From assembly GCA_014925825.1 (NCBI GenBank), contig JACGCK010000137.1, positions 1 to 64,000 on the forward strand: a stretch of 64,000 bases of DNA. Direction: 5' to 3'. This DNA is from Pholiota molesta (lineage: Eukaryota > Basidiomycota > Agaricomycetes > Agaricales > Strophariaceae). The notes under the pieces were generated by a model, which saw only the letters and a program-made list of their open reading frames with translations, ran no database searches and was not told the DNA's origin. Both the position numbers and the translations under genes were made by a program. This document shows, piece by piece, positions 44,166-56,100 of the stretch; within the stretch, counting starts at the first letter, position 1; each line of letters opens with the position of its first letter.

Positions 44166-45345
44166 ATGGACACCCACACCACGCACGCCCTGGACTCGCA
44201 GGTCGGCGGCCACCCAGGCGTCCTGACCACGGAAGACGGATCGCTCATCATCAAGCCCGCGCTGCCGCGAGAGCTGGCGTTCTACGAGGCGCTTCAGAAC
44301 GACGCCGCGCTGGAGGGTCTCCGGGGTTCACGCCCAAGTTCCTGGGCGTCCTGAAGCTGCAGGGCCAGATCGACCCGGCGGAGCGAGATGCAGCGGAGGG
44401 GCTGATGAAGCTGCAGCCTGCGGCGGACCAGAAAGATGAGTGCTCGTCGTCGGCGTGTTCGTCCGTGTTGATGGCGATGTTGAAGACGTTTTTCGATATC
44501 CACAGTCCATCGTTTTGGAGAACCTTTCGTTTCCGTTCGCGAAGCCGAATATCTTGGATGTCAAGCTAGGCACGGTGCTCTACGATGAGGATGCTCCGCC
44601 GGAGAAGGTCGCGCGGATGGAGAAGACGGCGCGAGACACGACTTCATTCGAGACGGGGATACGTCTGACTGGTTTCCAAGTGCGTTCTTTTCTTGCTTGA
44701 AAATTTCTGATACCAAATACATTCGAAGGTACACGATAATCTCACTTCGAGCCTGTTATCACGCCGAAATCGTACGGAAAGTCCATCAAGCCTGCTGATC
44801 TCCCAGAAGGAATTGCTCGCTTTTTCCCTATTGGCAATGTGGTCCCTCCGTTCTTGAGGAACGTTATGTCCTCGCAGGGCCTCCCCGGACACCTGATCCT
44901 TGTCCTCCGAGCCATGCGTGCAGAGATAGCTGCTATCCGAGAAATTCTGGCATCCGCAGAGCTGCGCATGGTTGGCGCCAGTCTGCTTATCATCTACGAG
45001 GCTGACTGGGAGCAGGCCGCAGAGGCTATCAAGAAATACATAGAAGGCCAACAGGAAGAAATCATCGCCAAGAAACAGGAAGAAGAGGAGATCGCCGCGG
45101 AGAAGGAGGAAGAAGAGGAGGAAGACGAAGAGGAAGAAGACGACGAGGACAGTGAATCGGACGGACCTCCGAAATTGGGACCGCCGTTTATCGTCAAACT
45201 CATCGATTTTGCGCATACCCGCCTCAAACCAGGACAAGGACCGGATGAAGGCGTTTTGCGGGGTTTGGACACCGTGCTGAAGCTGCTGGACGACAGATTG
45301 GAGAGCATACTTGCCTCGCCTCCGCCATCCGTCCCGGCTGCATAA
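44166..45345 (+). CDS. IPK2: Inositol polyphosphate multikinase (Arg82/IPMK-like), frame breaks
   Basis: Phosphorylates inositol trisphosphate and tetrakisphosphate; in yeast (Arg82) it also supports nuclear transcription complexes. The N-terminus MDTHTTHALDSQVGGHPGVL leads to LIIKPALPRELAFYEALQND, then FTPKFLGVLKLQGQID after one missing base near 44325 (ccggggttc). The IPK signature PxxxDxKxG is KPNILDVKLGTVLYDEDAPP, preceded by VLENLSFPF. TGIRLTGFQ is followed by an intron (about 44685-44733) and VHDNLTS, then KSYGKSIKPADLPEGIARFF, VGASLLIIYEADWEQAAEAI, a very acidic Glu/Asp insertion (45060-45155) and VKLIDFAHTRLKPGQGPDEG with the conserved DFAHT. Stop at 45343-45345. Breaks also near 44430-44500 and 44757. 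The acidic insertion separates the SLLIIYE and DFAHT motifs, as in fungal members. Confidence 0.82.
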
Positions 45346-45976
45346 TTTATGTAGGTATGTAGAACCTATTGATATAGATTTCAGGCCTAGGCCTGAATTC
45401 TGCCAACCGTACTTGGATGCGAGGAGCTTTGAATGAATTTAAGGTGCGTCGAAGATTCGCATTATGGCACATGTGTTTCGGAGAGACATGACTGCAATCA
45501 AATTTCTTGCAGTTTGCTCTTCCATCTCCAGAGCACCAACGTACAAACTCGTGCGAGGGGTGATGACGATGGCCGCCATTCTGACTCTCATTGAGATTAC
45601 ACGATCATCTTTGTCGGTCGATGCGGCTCAACTTGTTCTTACAGCTTGCTCGCAAATTCTTGTTTTGCAGTCCAGCATTTCCGTCTCTTCACTCTTACAC
45701 GGGGTCTTTGGGGTTGAACCGTCGATTCTCGAAGGCAAGGCAAAGATCTCCTTATTTTGGAGTTTCACATATTGGACCCTAAATGCCAAGCCTCGTCTCA
45801 ACAGACTTACCTCCACAAGCCTCCACATCTCATCTCGTATGACATTGACCATGTGATCGAGAATCGAGCTTGTGAAATTTCATATATTTGAATTCCACTG
45901 ACAATGTTATAAAGAGCATTTCAAAGCTTGGGCCTGTTATATATGTGCCCGCATTCCCGAGCCCATTTCCACCATC
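45346..45976. other. Intergenic, no supported feature
   Basis: Open frames at 45464-45856 show no domain and no signal. The segment probably contains the kinase 3' end and the promoter of the sterol desaturase-family gene; a TATA-like tgttataaag lies at about 45904-45913, roughly 65 bp before the ATG. Confidence 0.4.
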
Positions 45977-46734
45977 ATGACGAGCTTCGCCAGCTTTTGG
46001 GCATCGATAGTAACAACATACCCGCTCCCCCTCATCGAGTTCTTGGGCTTGCTGCTCGTCCAGCTCACCTTCTTCTGGCTCCCATGCGCAATATACATGT
46101 CGCTCGACCACATCGCCCCGGCGTTCGCCCACCGGCACAAGATCCAGCCGGCACCCAAGCCCCCGACGCGCCGCGACATCCTCGAGTGCCTCCACGTCGT
46201 GCTCCGCAACCAGGCCGTGGCGACCGCGATCCACATCCTCCTGCTCAGCGCCGCGCACCTGAGCGGGAAGCCGTCGCAGTACCGCATCGTGCCCGCGCTC
46301 CCCGGCGCCGCTGAATTCCTGTGGGGCGTCACGCGCGCGGTCGCCGTCCGCGAGGCCGCGTTCTACTACGTGCACCGGCTGTTCCACCTGCCCCTCCTCT
46401 ACGCGCGCATCCACAAGACGCACCACCGCTTCGTCGCGCCCGTCTCGCTCGCCGCGCAGTACGCGACGGTCACGGAGCACGTCTTCGCGAACATCCTGCC
46501 GATGATCCTGCCGGGGCTGCTGTTCTCCGACCATATCTGACGTATTGGGGGTTTTTGGCGAGCCAGCTGTTGGATACGAGCACGGTGCACAGCGGATATG
46601 ATTTCTTTGCCCGCGTCGCGGAGATGCACGACAAGCACCACGAATTGTTTAATGTGAATTATGGTGTGATTGGGCTTCTGGATTGGATACATGGGACGAA
46701 TAACGGGTCGAAGAAGGCAAAGATCAAGGATTAA
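45977..46734 (+). CDS. Fatty acid hydroxylase/sterol desaturase superfamily enzyme
   Basis: Membrane di-iron oxygenase of the ERG25/sterol C-4 methyl oxidase superfamily. Hydrophobic segments: YPLPLIEFLGLLLVQLTFFW and NQAVATAIHILLLSAAHL. Histidine boxes: HRLFH (in FYYVHRLFHLP), HKTHHRF, and HDKHH in EMHDKHHELFNVNYG. Single exon to 46537, where an in-frame TGA interrupts SDHI; one added base restores LTYWGFLASQLLDTSTVHSG and the third histidine box, ending at 46734 after SKKAKIKD. The break is most likely a missing base, since the third box is required for activity. Substrate (sterol or fatty acid) cannot be decided from the sequence. Confidence 0.75.
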
Positions 46735-47335
46735 GGAGGATTCAGGTATGTATGGCCTTGTAGATTTACGAATCACTTGTAGAAGACGTAAACAATAAGA
46801 TTCTTCTGAGAGGGTTGCGCGACCATTCAGCCAATTTCTACTATCATGCAGGCAACTGCACACATAGGATGCAACTGAAGTGCTTTGTCAAAGAACTCGG
46901 CGTATAGAAAGCGCGAAGATTGAGGTTGTTATTCTGTGAAGCCAAGTAAGGATTGCATAGCTTCGTTTAGCATCTGAGCCTGTCGTATATCGCCATCGAC
47001 GTATGTATCCGGATGACGAGAGAAAGTAGCATGGCATCCTCGTAAATGCGCGGATGTAGAGAACAACATCGACAACCTAGCACTCGTAAGCGCATTCTCA
47101 TACATAGTCTGCGCGGTCCGGAAATTATCTCCAAGGTGATGCAAAACACCCTCCAACCTTCAAAGAAAAAAAGATCGGCAGCAAATCGAAATCATACAAC
47201 GATAAAGTAAATTATGATCGCACAACATACACGTGAAACTAGAATACGCACAGAAGAAAGGAAGAGAACGCCGATGGCTGACACCTCAAGCAAGAAAACA
47301 TTGCAACAGCGGCAGTGGAGGCGATGTCAGTCGTA
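46735..47335. other. Intergenic with a small unassigned minus-strand frame
   Basis: 46929-47156 on the minus strand reads LEGVLHHLGDNFRTAQTMYE and NALTSARL, resembling a single TPR-like helical hairpin. No start, partner exon or full domain was found, so it is noted only as a possible relict. Confidence 0.3.
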
Positions 47336-48974
47336 TCATGCCTTGACCAGCCACGGCTTGTTCGTTTGTATCCATGTGTCTAACAGCTTCCAGAAATGAG
47401 CGACCACGGATTTGTCAACGTGCCGCCTATGAGGATCAATCTGTGGAAATAAGCGGATCGACAAGGAAGATAAAGTGTGGCCGAAAAAAAAAAACCTTCA
47501 GCTCGGTGACGTTCCAATCCTTAATCTTCGCGTTTGGAGGATCGTTTGACCAGGATACGTATATACCTTCACTAAAAGAGGCAAAACAACATCAACATGA
47601 GATGCAACAACATACGATCGAGTCCAACAAACCATTATGGAACAGTTGTCGAGGCTCGTTCCACTTGTACGGACGGAACTGCCACGCCTGCCCAGTAGTC
47701 ATCACGCACACCACCCGCTCCCATGCGTCCGTACCGAACTTCGAGAGCGCCTCTACACTGTCGACCACAAAGTACGTCGTCCTTGTGACCGTCTCCTTCC
47801 CGCTGGTGTCGATCGTCGTGCGTTTGCGGTAGATCGGAATCATATCTTCTGGCCGACGTTGCCCTCCGCGTGGCGCGCGCCGGGCATCTTGCGAGGGCTC
47901 GAAACTAGGGTTTTACGATGAGCGGGGTGGGATGCGCGAGGGATGGTATACCCACACTGAGTCCTCCAGAAAGCGTTTACGTTGTGCATTGTGATGAGGG
48001 CGGTCGGGGAGGAGATATCATGATGATGGGTTGGTTGTGGCCTGCAAAGTGGCATTAATTTTTTGCTTTTGCAGTTGCAGAACATATTATGCTTACGCGC
48101 TTTCCGGCCAGCAGTTTGGGGTCTGTAGGAAATCAAGTTATTGGTATGTATTCATTGAAGAGGGAATGTGAAGTACGAACCTGTTGCAGGTGTGGCAGGC
48201 GTTGGGGCCGCACCAGCCCGGCTGGTCTCTTTCAGCTTCTTCAACTTTTCGCTGTACGCCGTTCGGACACCAGCGAAGTTCTTGATATGATAGCTAGGTG
48301 TGAAAAAGGGAACCTCAAGCATGAGACCAGACTCACGTTGGGTTTGGTTCCTCTCAGCACGGTATTGCGATCCCTCAGCTCGACCTCGTTCTGCCTTATT
48401 TTCTTAACCACCTCCGCATCCGTGGGCGTCCGCCACATATCGTCGTTTTGAGGGTGTCGCAGCCGCCGCATCTGGGGCGCGAGAGCGCGGCGTGACTGGC
48501 GCTTGACCACCCGTGGTCCTTGGGGGTGTCCCAGGAGGCGTGGACGTCTCAGCCGCTGGAAAACATACATAAGATACAACTTGAATACAGCAAAAGCGAC
48601 TTACAGGTAAGGGGGGCTATTCGATCACTGTCAGGCGCCCTTCCTTCTAACCAATCCACAACGTGTTTCCGCTCCGTGACACTGACGAAGCCGACAGCCA
48701 GTCCATGCTCCCTGGCTTGCTTCATGTACTCCGCTCCTGCCGCATCTCGGAAGAGCCAGGCGACATAGACCGCGTCCAGGGAATAGAAGTCGGACGGAGC
48801 GCCTGCTTTGCGATACCGCGTGCGCGTGGATTTCGGGTAGGGTTGGTCGTTTATGACGAGGCTGGTGGCGTCGACGAGGGATGCGCTTGGGCCCGCATCG
48901 TTGGCGTAGGTGATCTGGGAGCGGGATTTGATAGCCTGGCGCAGGACGAGCAGGGGATCTGTTTCGGTGGTCAT
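47336..48974 (-). CDS. CDC73: CDC73/parafibromin, Paf1 complex subunit
   Basis: Nuclear subunit of the Paf1 transcription-elongation complex. The start at 48974 gives MTTETDPLLVLRQAIKSRSQ, then DATSLVINDQPYPKSTRTRY, SDFYSLDAVYVAWLFRDAAG. The second part: PPGTPPRTTGGQAPVTPRSR, VKKIRQNEVELRDRNTVLRG. NFAGVRTAYSEKLKKLKETS follows. The C-terminal Ras-like domain: ISSPTALITMHNV and RFLEDSVW, then TRTTYFVVDSVEALSKFGTD, WERVVCVMTTGQAWQFRPYK, DWNVTELK, HFWKLLDTWIQTNKPWLVKA and the stop at 47336-47338. Frame changes near 48440, 48025 and 47975 (aacgtaaacg) fit single missing bases. Domain order and length match the family; identification is firm. Confidence 0.88.
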
Positions 48975-49204
48975 AGTGGATTTGAGGCGAGCGCCGACAA
49001 CCACCACAACGGCATCATGGAGGTTTGGCGGGCATCGAATTATTCAGATTCCGCTACGTAACGCTATTTGTTAGGCGCTGGTCTAAAATTAACCGCCCCT
49101 GGGAGGACGCCATTAGCCTGCGTTCCTATTTTACCACTGTCCATATTTTATTTCAAGTAGAGATGTGACAGGTCCGATAATCTATTTTCACCTGCCTGGG
49201 ATTT
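48975..49204. promoter_or_regulatory. Upstream region of CDC73
   Basis: About 230 bp between the CDC73 start and the tandem repeat, presumed to contain its promoter. No distinct element recognised. Confidence 0.3.
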
Positions 49205-50310
49205 TCTTAAGAAAAATGTGAAGACCAGCCGCAAGTGATTGTGATTGTTAATTCAAGTATTACATATCGCCTGAGATCTTTCTGCTTTGGTCAGCTTCTT
49301 CGTTTGCTATAAGAAGCTCAAAAAATTAAATCTCTTAAATTGATATTATTACTATGAGGGCCCTAGGACTGCGACTCCGCTCGATATTCCAAATCAGAAC
49401 GCGTATCAGCTGAGCTCCCAAAGAATTCTTCATTAATGTATCACATACTATGCCCATCGCTAACGTTCATCCTCGAATCTATCTGGAAAGTACGAGTATA
49501 GTTGGGATATTCTGGTAATCCCAATATGGCTGACTCTGGAGCTGGTACTACTGAAAACACGTCGTTCGATTCCTGGTCGTTGGTTCGGCAGCTCGATTGT
49601 CGTACTTTGTATTAGGAATCGGACATAAACTTTAACATCCAATGACTGTATATTACGCTCATGAGGTATTCCAGCCTCTACACGCTCTTTGCTATCGCGA
49701 GGGGTGATTTGTCTTTATCTCTGCGACATTGAGGCATAAAGACCGAGGATCAAGGATTTAGCACCTACCTCAAGATTTATTAGATAAATCTACGAAAACA
49801 GCCCAAGTGATTGTGAGTATAATTCAGGTCTACATATCTTCGGTTTATTGGGCATTGTAGCATCTTCTTTGCTATAAAAACCCGAATATTCTAAATTTCA
49901 TCAGTCATATGAAGGCCCAGGCTGCGACCTGTCATTATTCCAAATCAGAAGCGTATCAGCAGAACTCCCAAAGAATTCCTCATTCGTCTCTCGATTGATC
50001 TTATCGTCTCCCATCGTAAAAACTAAGAGTCAACTTCGGCTATCCTGGGTACTACCGTATTACTGCTGATGACACAGTCAATGGAAGGTCGTTCATTCCC
50101 ATCATTCGTTTGTCTGCTCAATTGCCGTTTGTAAAATTGTATCAGGGTCGGACGTAAACCTTCACCATCCACCGACTGCCTCATTACGCTCATGAGGTAT
50201 TCCAGCCGCTGCATACGTTCTTTGCTATCTGCACGGCTAACTGATCTCTCCGAGATTAAGCATAAAATCCGACTTGACTGAAGGTCCAAGGTTTAGCAGT
50301 TCACATAGTG
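49205..50310. repeat. Two-unit direct repeat of about 0.55 kb, possible transcription-factor relict
   Basis: Unit 1 (about 49205-49790) and unit 2 (about 49795-50310) share in order: caagtgattgtga, tattccaaatcagaa, gcgtatcagc, actcccaaagaattc, attacgctcatgaggtattc, cagcc, cgttctttgctatc and ggatttagca/ggtttagca. The minus strand of unit 2 reads SKERMQRLEYLMSVMRQSVD, resembling the helical linker after a Zn2Cys6 DNA-binding domain, but the zinc cluster itself could not be identified. Tandem duplication of a decayed gene piece is the simplest reading. Confidence 0.55.
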
Positions 50311-50943
50311 TTTCCAACACCGTCTCACATAAGCCCATTGCGCATACATAGTTCCACTCCCAAAGCTAAGCAAGACACCACCACACAGACAAAAGTAGCA
50401 ATACAAGGCTACGCCTCGGTATTCCGAATTCCGAAACTTTCGGAGCAGCCTTCGATCAGGAACTCAAAGGAAGGAAGGCACCATCGCATTCGAAGCCCTT
50501 CCTTCGCAGCACGGCAACCAGCCCTGCACCCCATGCGCGGTCTGCCAAAGGACGCGAAGACGCCTTTTGGTGCGCCAGAAGCACGGAAGGCGCGCGGGGT
50601 GCGTTGGATTCGGACTTTGGATTCGGACTTTTGCCAGGGTGGATGGGACGCCCGTACGGGCTGGTTCTGTGTTTTTCTTACGGACGGACGGAGGATCAGG
50701 CCCTGGGGTGGGTTCTTGGTCCGGATTTATTACTTGTGGGCCCCTTTTGAGTGTGAAGCTTTACGTTTTAGCGTGCTACGGATTCGCCGTGGGACCGGGT
50801 TTCTCGGGCGCTGTTGCGTAAAATTTGGGTATAGAATGAAAAAAGAAAGTGGTATTCGTTCTACAGCTTCAAGTGAGGTACAGGGGTATCATGATTGCTC
50901 AATAAATAATTTCGTTGAAGACAGTCGTGAACACGGATTGAAT
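50311..50943. other. Intergenic between the direct repeat and the F-box gene
   Basis: An open plus-strand frame of 347 residues crosses this stretch but its second half is only the antisense of the F-box gene and no domain is seen. The minus strand here contains RRKGFECDGA, which hints at a degraded Zn2Cys6 cluster; insufficient to call. Confidence 0.3.
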
Positions 50944-52446
50944 TCAGAAACGATTTTGAGGCCTGTGTTCTGGATGGATAACGATTTCCGTAACAAATGG
51001 CCTCAAATGGGCGGTGGAAGTCGCCGAGATGCCATGGCATCGAAAAAACTCCAGCGTTTGGATGGAGGCAGAATGAAACTGTCTCGTCCGCAGACAGTCA
51101 TGGATCAACGACAGCCACCGGTCCTTAAAATGGTGCCAAATATCCGACGGCTTGCTAAACGCCAGCTTCCTCAGACAAGGCAGGTAGAGCTGCGACGTCG
51201 ACCGCTGAACGCCTGCAGCATCCCGAGCAGATCTTCCAGATCGTTGAACGCGACGCACAGCGTTCCAAATTACGCAGACCCGCGAGCAGGCCGTCGAGGA
51301 CCTTCAGGGGGATGTCCAGCAGCACGCCCGTGTTCAGCTCGGCCTTCGTGACGCAGGAGAGGTCGAGTAGGTGGTCGAGCGAGGGGCACACACGTGTGCT
51401 GAGGGGGATGGCAGAGCTGATGGAGAACAGGGTTTTAGCGAGACTTCGGACCACGCCTCTGCCCCATGACGCAGGAGATGTGTGCTGTGTCGAGAGAGGC
51501 GTACGGCACCTACGTCAGAGCGTCCGCGATTGGAGAGATAAGGCAGGCCGTTGGGGAATAAGAGGTGCAAGCCTTGGCGGAGAGAGATGTAGAGTTGGAG
51601 TCGGGCATGTGGTCCGAGATATAGACCGGAAAGGATGGCAGTTATTGTAGTGGACGACTGCGCTGATATTATCATATTTTTAAGATGGATAAGAGGGATA
51701 GAGCGTTCCGGCTCCGTTTGTATATTTCGGGGGGCCATATCTTCCAATCGCACGTATTCGAGGCATGGCGAATTGGCGAACATGTCGTGCAATTCCGAGA
51801 TCGACGGGCAGAAATCTGGGCCTAGACCACGGAGTGAGAGGTGGACAAGGTTGTGACAACTTTGCCACTTCACAGTGACGCCATCGAGCACTAAGTGGCG
51901 TACTAGAGGAATGGCAAGGTCGACGGTTAAGGCTGACGGCTGTTGCGGAACCTTGAGGGAAAGGCGTGTCAAGGTAGGCAACCCCGGACCGAAGCGAGAG
52001 AATAAATGGGCCATATCATCGGCGAGGAGGAAGACGTCGATGCACCGCAAGCGGGATGCGTGAAGTATAAGGCTATCTGTCGTTAACTTGAGTGGCGAAG
52101 CGCAAACGATGGAGAGTGGCGCCTCCTTTGACCGGACGAGGAACTCATCCGCAAAGCGGGAATCGCAGAGGTCAATGCGCTGCCAAAGCCTACTGGAGTT
52201 TAGGGATATCTGCCGCCACGAACAGCAGACCTGGGTCCAGGCGAGTGGATGTTTCGGCTTCTGGTAGTCGTATAACCAAGACACGCATATGCGAAATATT
52301 TCTTCCAATATTTCGGAGGGGAGGGTAGACACAGGCTGAAGGGCGTTAAGCTTGCTTCGCACGGAAGATAGAGCGGCGGCGAGGTAGGCCTCTTGGGCCT
52401 GAAGGAGTTTGCGGTCGTGAGATATGTCAACGCGAGAGTCGGACAT
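50944..52446 (-). CDS. F-box protein (agaricomycete F-box-like family)
   Basis: The start at 52446 (MSDSRVDISHDRKLLQAQEA) leads to an F-box LPSEILEEIFRICVSWLYDY followed by PLAWTQVCCSWRQISLNSSR and LWQRIDLCDSRF, the classic basidiomycete arrangement for SCF adaptor proteins. Leucine-rich substrate-binding region: LPTLTRLSLKVPQQPSALTV, LVRHLVLDGVTVKWQSCHNL, ELHDMFANSPCLEYVRLEDM, SIPLIHLKNMIISAQSSTTI. Frame breaks near 51560 and 51250 separate PLKVLDGLLAGLRNLE and LPCLRKLAFSKPSDIWHHFK. The protein then ends near 50944 with STAHLRPFVTEIVIHPEHRP. Intron-poor. Target unknown. Confidence 0.75.
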
Positions 52447-53194
52447 GACGCGCTGAGAACTTTATGTTAAAAATAGCAATATTACTTGCAGGAGGTTCAC
52501 ATACATGTTGGAATAGTTTCAAAGAGAGGCGATAGGTGCACAAAATTCGGGCCTAGGTATATATACCAGGACTTCATGGCGTGTTGACATGAATTGCCTA
52601 TCACGGAGCGGCCTGCCAGACGTCTGGATTCCTAAAGGAGCAAAGAGAAGGTAAGACGCGAGTCGCCTTTCGTGGTATGTATCTTCCCTAATGAATTCGC
52701 CTATTAATGTAATAGTGATTCGTGGGTTCTTGGATCTGGTGGTTCTCCTTGGCCCGGGCTTCTGAGGATTTTGCCTTGCCCCCGAGTTTTCTACTCAGCG
52801 AACGACAGGGCAATCTGATTAGCTCATTGTTGGCATACTGCTAGTAAAAGCATGAGTTACTTACCTCTCTCCAGTCAGCTGTCTATGCTAGCGCTCATCA
52901 GTAGGTAACCTACCAGGCCCTTTCGATTTGATATTGATGTTTACGAACACCTGCCACAAGTGATGTTGTGAGCATTACTTAAAGGCCAAGGAGTTAATGA
53001 AGCATACCCTAGACAGCCTATAACAATATCCTGGACGCTCATATGTTTTTGAAGAGAAAGAGGACGAATCATGGGGAAACCTACACTGGCGGCGTCCATC
53101 ACGATGTGACGTGATGTTTTCTGCGTAAGCCGGGTTTGAATTTGGGTCCCGTCGAGTCGGCGCTTGAATATTTCGACCTTCTTCACTAACCACC
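52447..53194. other. Intergenic, promoters of the F-box and Cin1-like genes
   Basis: About 750 bp between divergent starts at 52446 and 53195. No domain-bearing frame; a pyrimidine-rich patch (tcgaccttcttcacta) lies just before the ATG at 53195. Confidence 0.4.
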
Positions 53195-56100
53195 ATGGCG
53201 CAATGGGGCCAAGGCCAGCAGCAGGGCTTCCAGTACCCTATGCAGACCGGGTTCCCAGCCGGGAACCCTCAGTTCCAGCAGAACCCCCAGTTCGTGCCCC
53301 AGAACCAGCAATTCCAGCAGCCTCAGAATCCCACATTCCAGCAGCAGCCGCAATTCCAGCCCCAGGGCGGCCTCGGAGCTCCTAATGGCGGTCTGATTCC
53401 ACAGCGGACTGGATTTCCAGGACAGCAACCGCAAGGCTTTCAACAGCCTCAGCAGACTGGCTTTCCTGGTGGATCTGGGTTTATACAGCCCCAGGCGACA
53501 GGCTTTCCTGCAGGCAACTTCCAACAAAATCGATCGGCGCCTCCTCCCCCTGTCCCACCGATTCCATCGCAGTTCCAACAGCCCAATCAGACACACAGCT
53601 TCCTCAATTTACCCCCGCCTCAGCAGCAACCCAATCGACTGCTGAGCGCGTCGCCTGGATATGGAGGCGGGGGTCTACTGCCGCAGGCCACGGGGTTCGC
53701 AGGTCGACCGACTGGAGGCCCGCTTGTTCCCCAGATGACCGGATTTGTCGACCCAAGGATCATGATGATGACGCAGACCTTCATGCCTACGAACACGTCA
53801 GCACCCTACGGACCCGGGGGCGTTCCACAGCTTCCGCAGCAACAGCAGAATCTTGTTACATCGATCCAACAGCATAATCAAGCGCAACGCGGTTCCACAC
53901 AGCAGCAGATATCCTGGGCTTTGTCGAAGGCGGAGAAGAAGAACTACAATAACATCTTCCGATCTTGGGACGCGCAGAATACCGGGTTCATCGGTGGTCC
54001 CACCGCGCTTGAGGTCTTTGGGGCTAGTGGTTTGCCGAAGGATGATCTAGCTCGTATCTGGTACGCATATTTCGATTTATGTTGCGCAAGCAAAAATCCT
54101 AATTCATTCCAAGGACTCTCGCAGACGGGGACGACCGTGGCAAGCTCAATCTCGCAGAATTTCATGTTGCGATGGGTTTGATCTATCGAAGTGTGTATTT
54201 CTCTTCAATTTATCGTGATATAGGAACTCATCTATTATTCAGGACTTAATGGCATGCCCGTGCCCGATGTACTACCCGCAGAGCTCCGTCCCCCATCTGC
54301 GAAGGATCTCGACGACTCTGTCGACCTCGTTAAGGATTTGCTCAAGCACGAAACACGATCGCGTTCGCCCTTGAGCGAAGATTCGAGAACATCTTATCTG
54401 AAGAACCGTTCATTTACGGGCACTTCTGCTCTGGACACGAAACGGGATGCAACTATCTATCGGCACAACGATAATGAGCCTACTACCCACGTTTACCAGT
54501 CTCGCAACCGACATGTCGACCGCAACGCCATTCGCGCCCGTGACGATGACAGCCCATCATCTGATTTACAAGACATGAAGCGCCGGCTCGAAAATACCGC
54601 TCAAATGTTGGATCGTGCTGCGGAGGCTGAGGCTAGTAAGACCAAAGAAGATGAGGAGTTGGATCAAGAGATGGACGATCTGAAGTATCGTGTCAAGAGG
54701 GTTCAAGACGACCTGGATTACGTTGCTCGAGGCCCAAGGACGGCTGCTAGGGACGAAGAAAAGAGGCGCTTGGAACGAGAGCTCCTCTCTCTCATGCATG
54801 AAAGAATCCCCGAGGTGGAACGCAAGATCAAGGCTCGCGACGAGAGGAAGGAAAGGGAACGACGCCAGTGGGCACGCGATCGAGATAGGGCGAACGAGCG
54901 ATTCGGCCGCTACGACAGCAAGGACGACTATTCGAGGAATGACGATCGCGATAGGCCGTATTCCAGAGGAGGCTATGATGATCGCGACAGACCCTATTCC
55001 AGAGGAGGCGATGATCGCGACAGGCCGTACTCGCGAGGGTACGACGACCGCGATAGGCCCCGTTCGCGCGCGAATTACGACCGCGATGGGAGAGAGGATA
55101 GGAACAGAGACGACTATCTCAGAGACCGCCCGGCCTCACGTTCTGACAACCGTCGGGATGCGGATTACGACCGTCCTCGCAGTCCTCCGCGCGCCGCGCC
55201 GCCGCCGCCTGCAGCGCCTCCTGTATCAGCCGCCAGGGAAGCCCCAGCTGCTCCTCCACTATCTACGCCTTCTCCGTCTTTGAAGAGCATGACGCCAGCC
55301 GAGCGGTCGGCGTTCTTGAAAGCGGAAGCAGCGCGTCGTATCCAAGGCCGTATGGCTGCCTTGGGTGTGACTGCGCCCCCCTCTCCCGTTGTGGACACCT
55401 CTGTGGAGGATCGGCTGCAGCAGGAGAAGAAGGAGGCGGAGGAGAAAGCGAAGGCTGCAGAGAAACAGGCGGAGGAACGGGAGCGCGCAAGGAAAGAGCG
55501 GCTGGCCAACGAAAAGGCGTTGCAGGACGATAAGCCTGCGCCTGCGCCTACCCCAACCACCACAGCTCCTCCGCCCGCGCCCGCACCAAAGGCCGCGCCG
55601 CCTCCCCCAAGCCTCGTGCGCCTGCACCACCGCCCCCCGGGCGCGTGCGCCCGCTGCAGCCCCGCCGGCGCCCAAGCCTCCTGCGCCTGTCGTGCCTGCG
55701 CCCCCCGCCGCACCGGAAGTCGACCCAGAGGAGGAAGCGCTGCGCGCCCGTGAAGAGGCGCTTCGCAAAGCGAAGGAGGAGCGCGAACGGAGGTTCCAAG
55801 AAAGGCTGCGGCAGTTGGAGAAGGAGGAGGAGGAGGCGCGTCTGGAGGAGGAACGTTACCAGGCGAAGATTCAGGAAGCGCAGGCGAAGGTCGTGAAAGC
55901 GCCCAGTCCAGCTCCTGCGCCGCCGGTCCGAGCTGCGCCTGCGCCTGCACCCCCCGCGCCTCCTGCACCTGCGCCTCCCGTTGCTGCTCCGACGTTCTCT
56001 GCGCAAGAGAAATCCACGAACCCGTTCAGTCGTCTCATTAAGGAAGGGGCCACGTCTCCTCCAGCAGCTAATGGAGGAGCCAATCCGTGGGCACCACCAC

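Noticed and set aside
50308..51351. 347-residue plus-strand open frame
   Set aside because: Its second half is the antisense of the F-box gene C-terminus, composition is Arg/Pro/Ser-rich without a domain, and no splice or start context supports it.
55165..55968. Long minus-strand frame opposite the Pro/Ala-rich arm of Cin1
   Set aside because: Shadow of a repetitive GC-rich coding region; no conserved motif on this strand.
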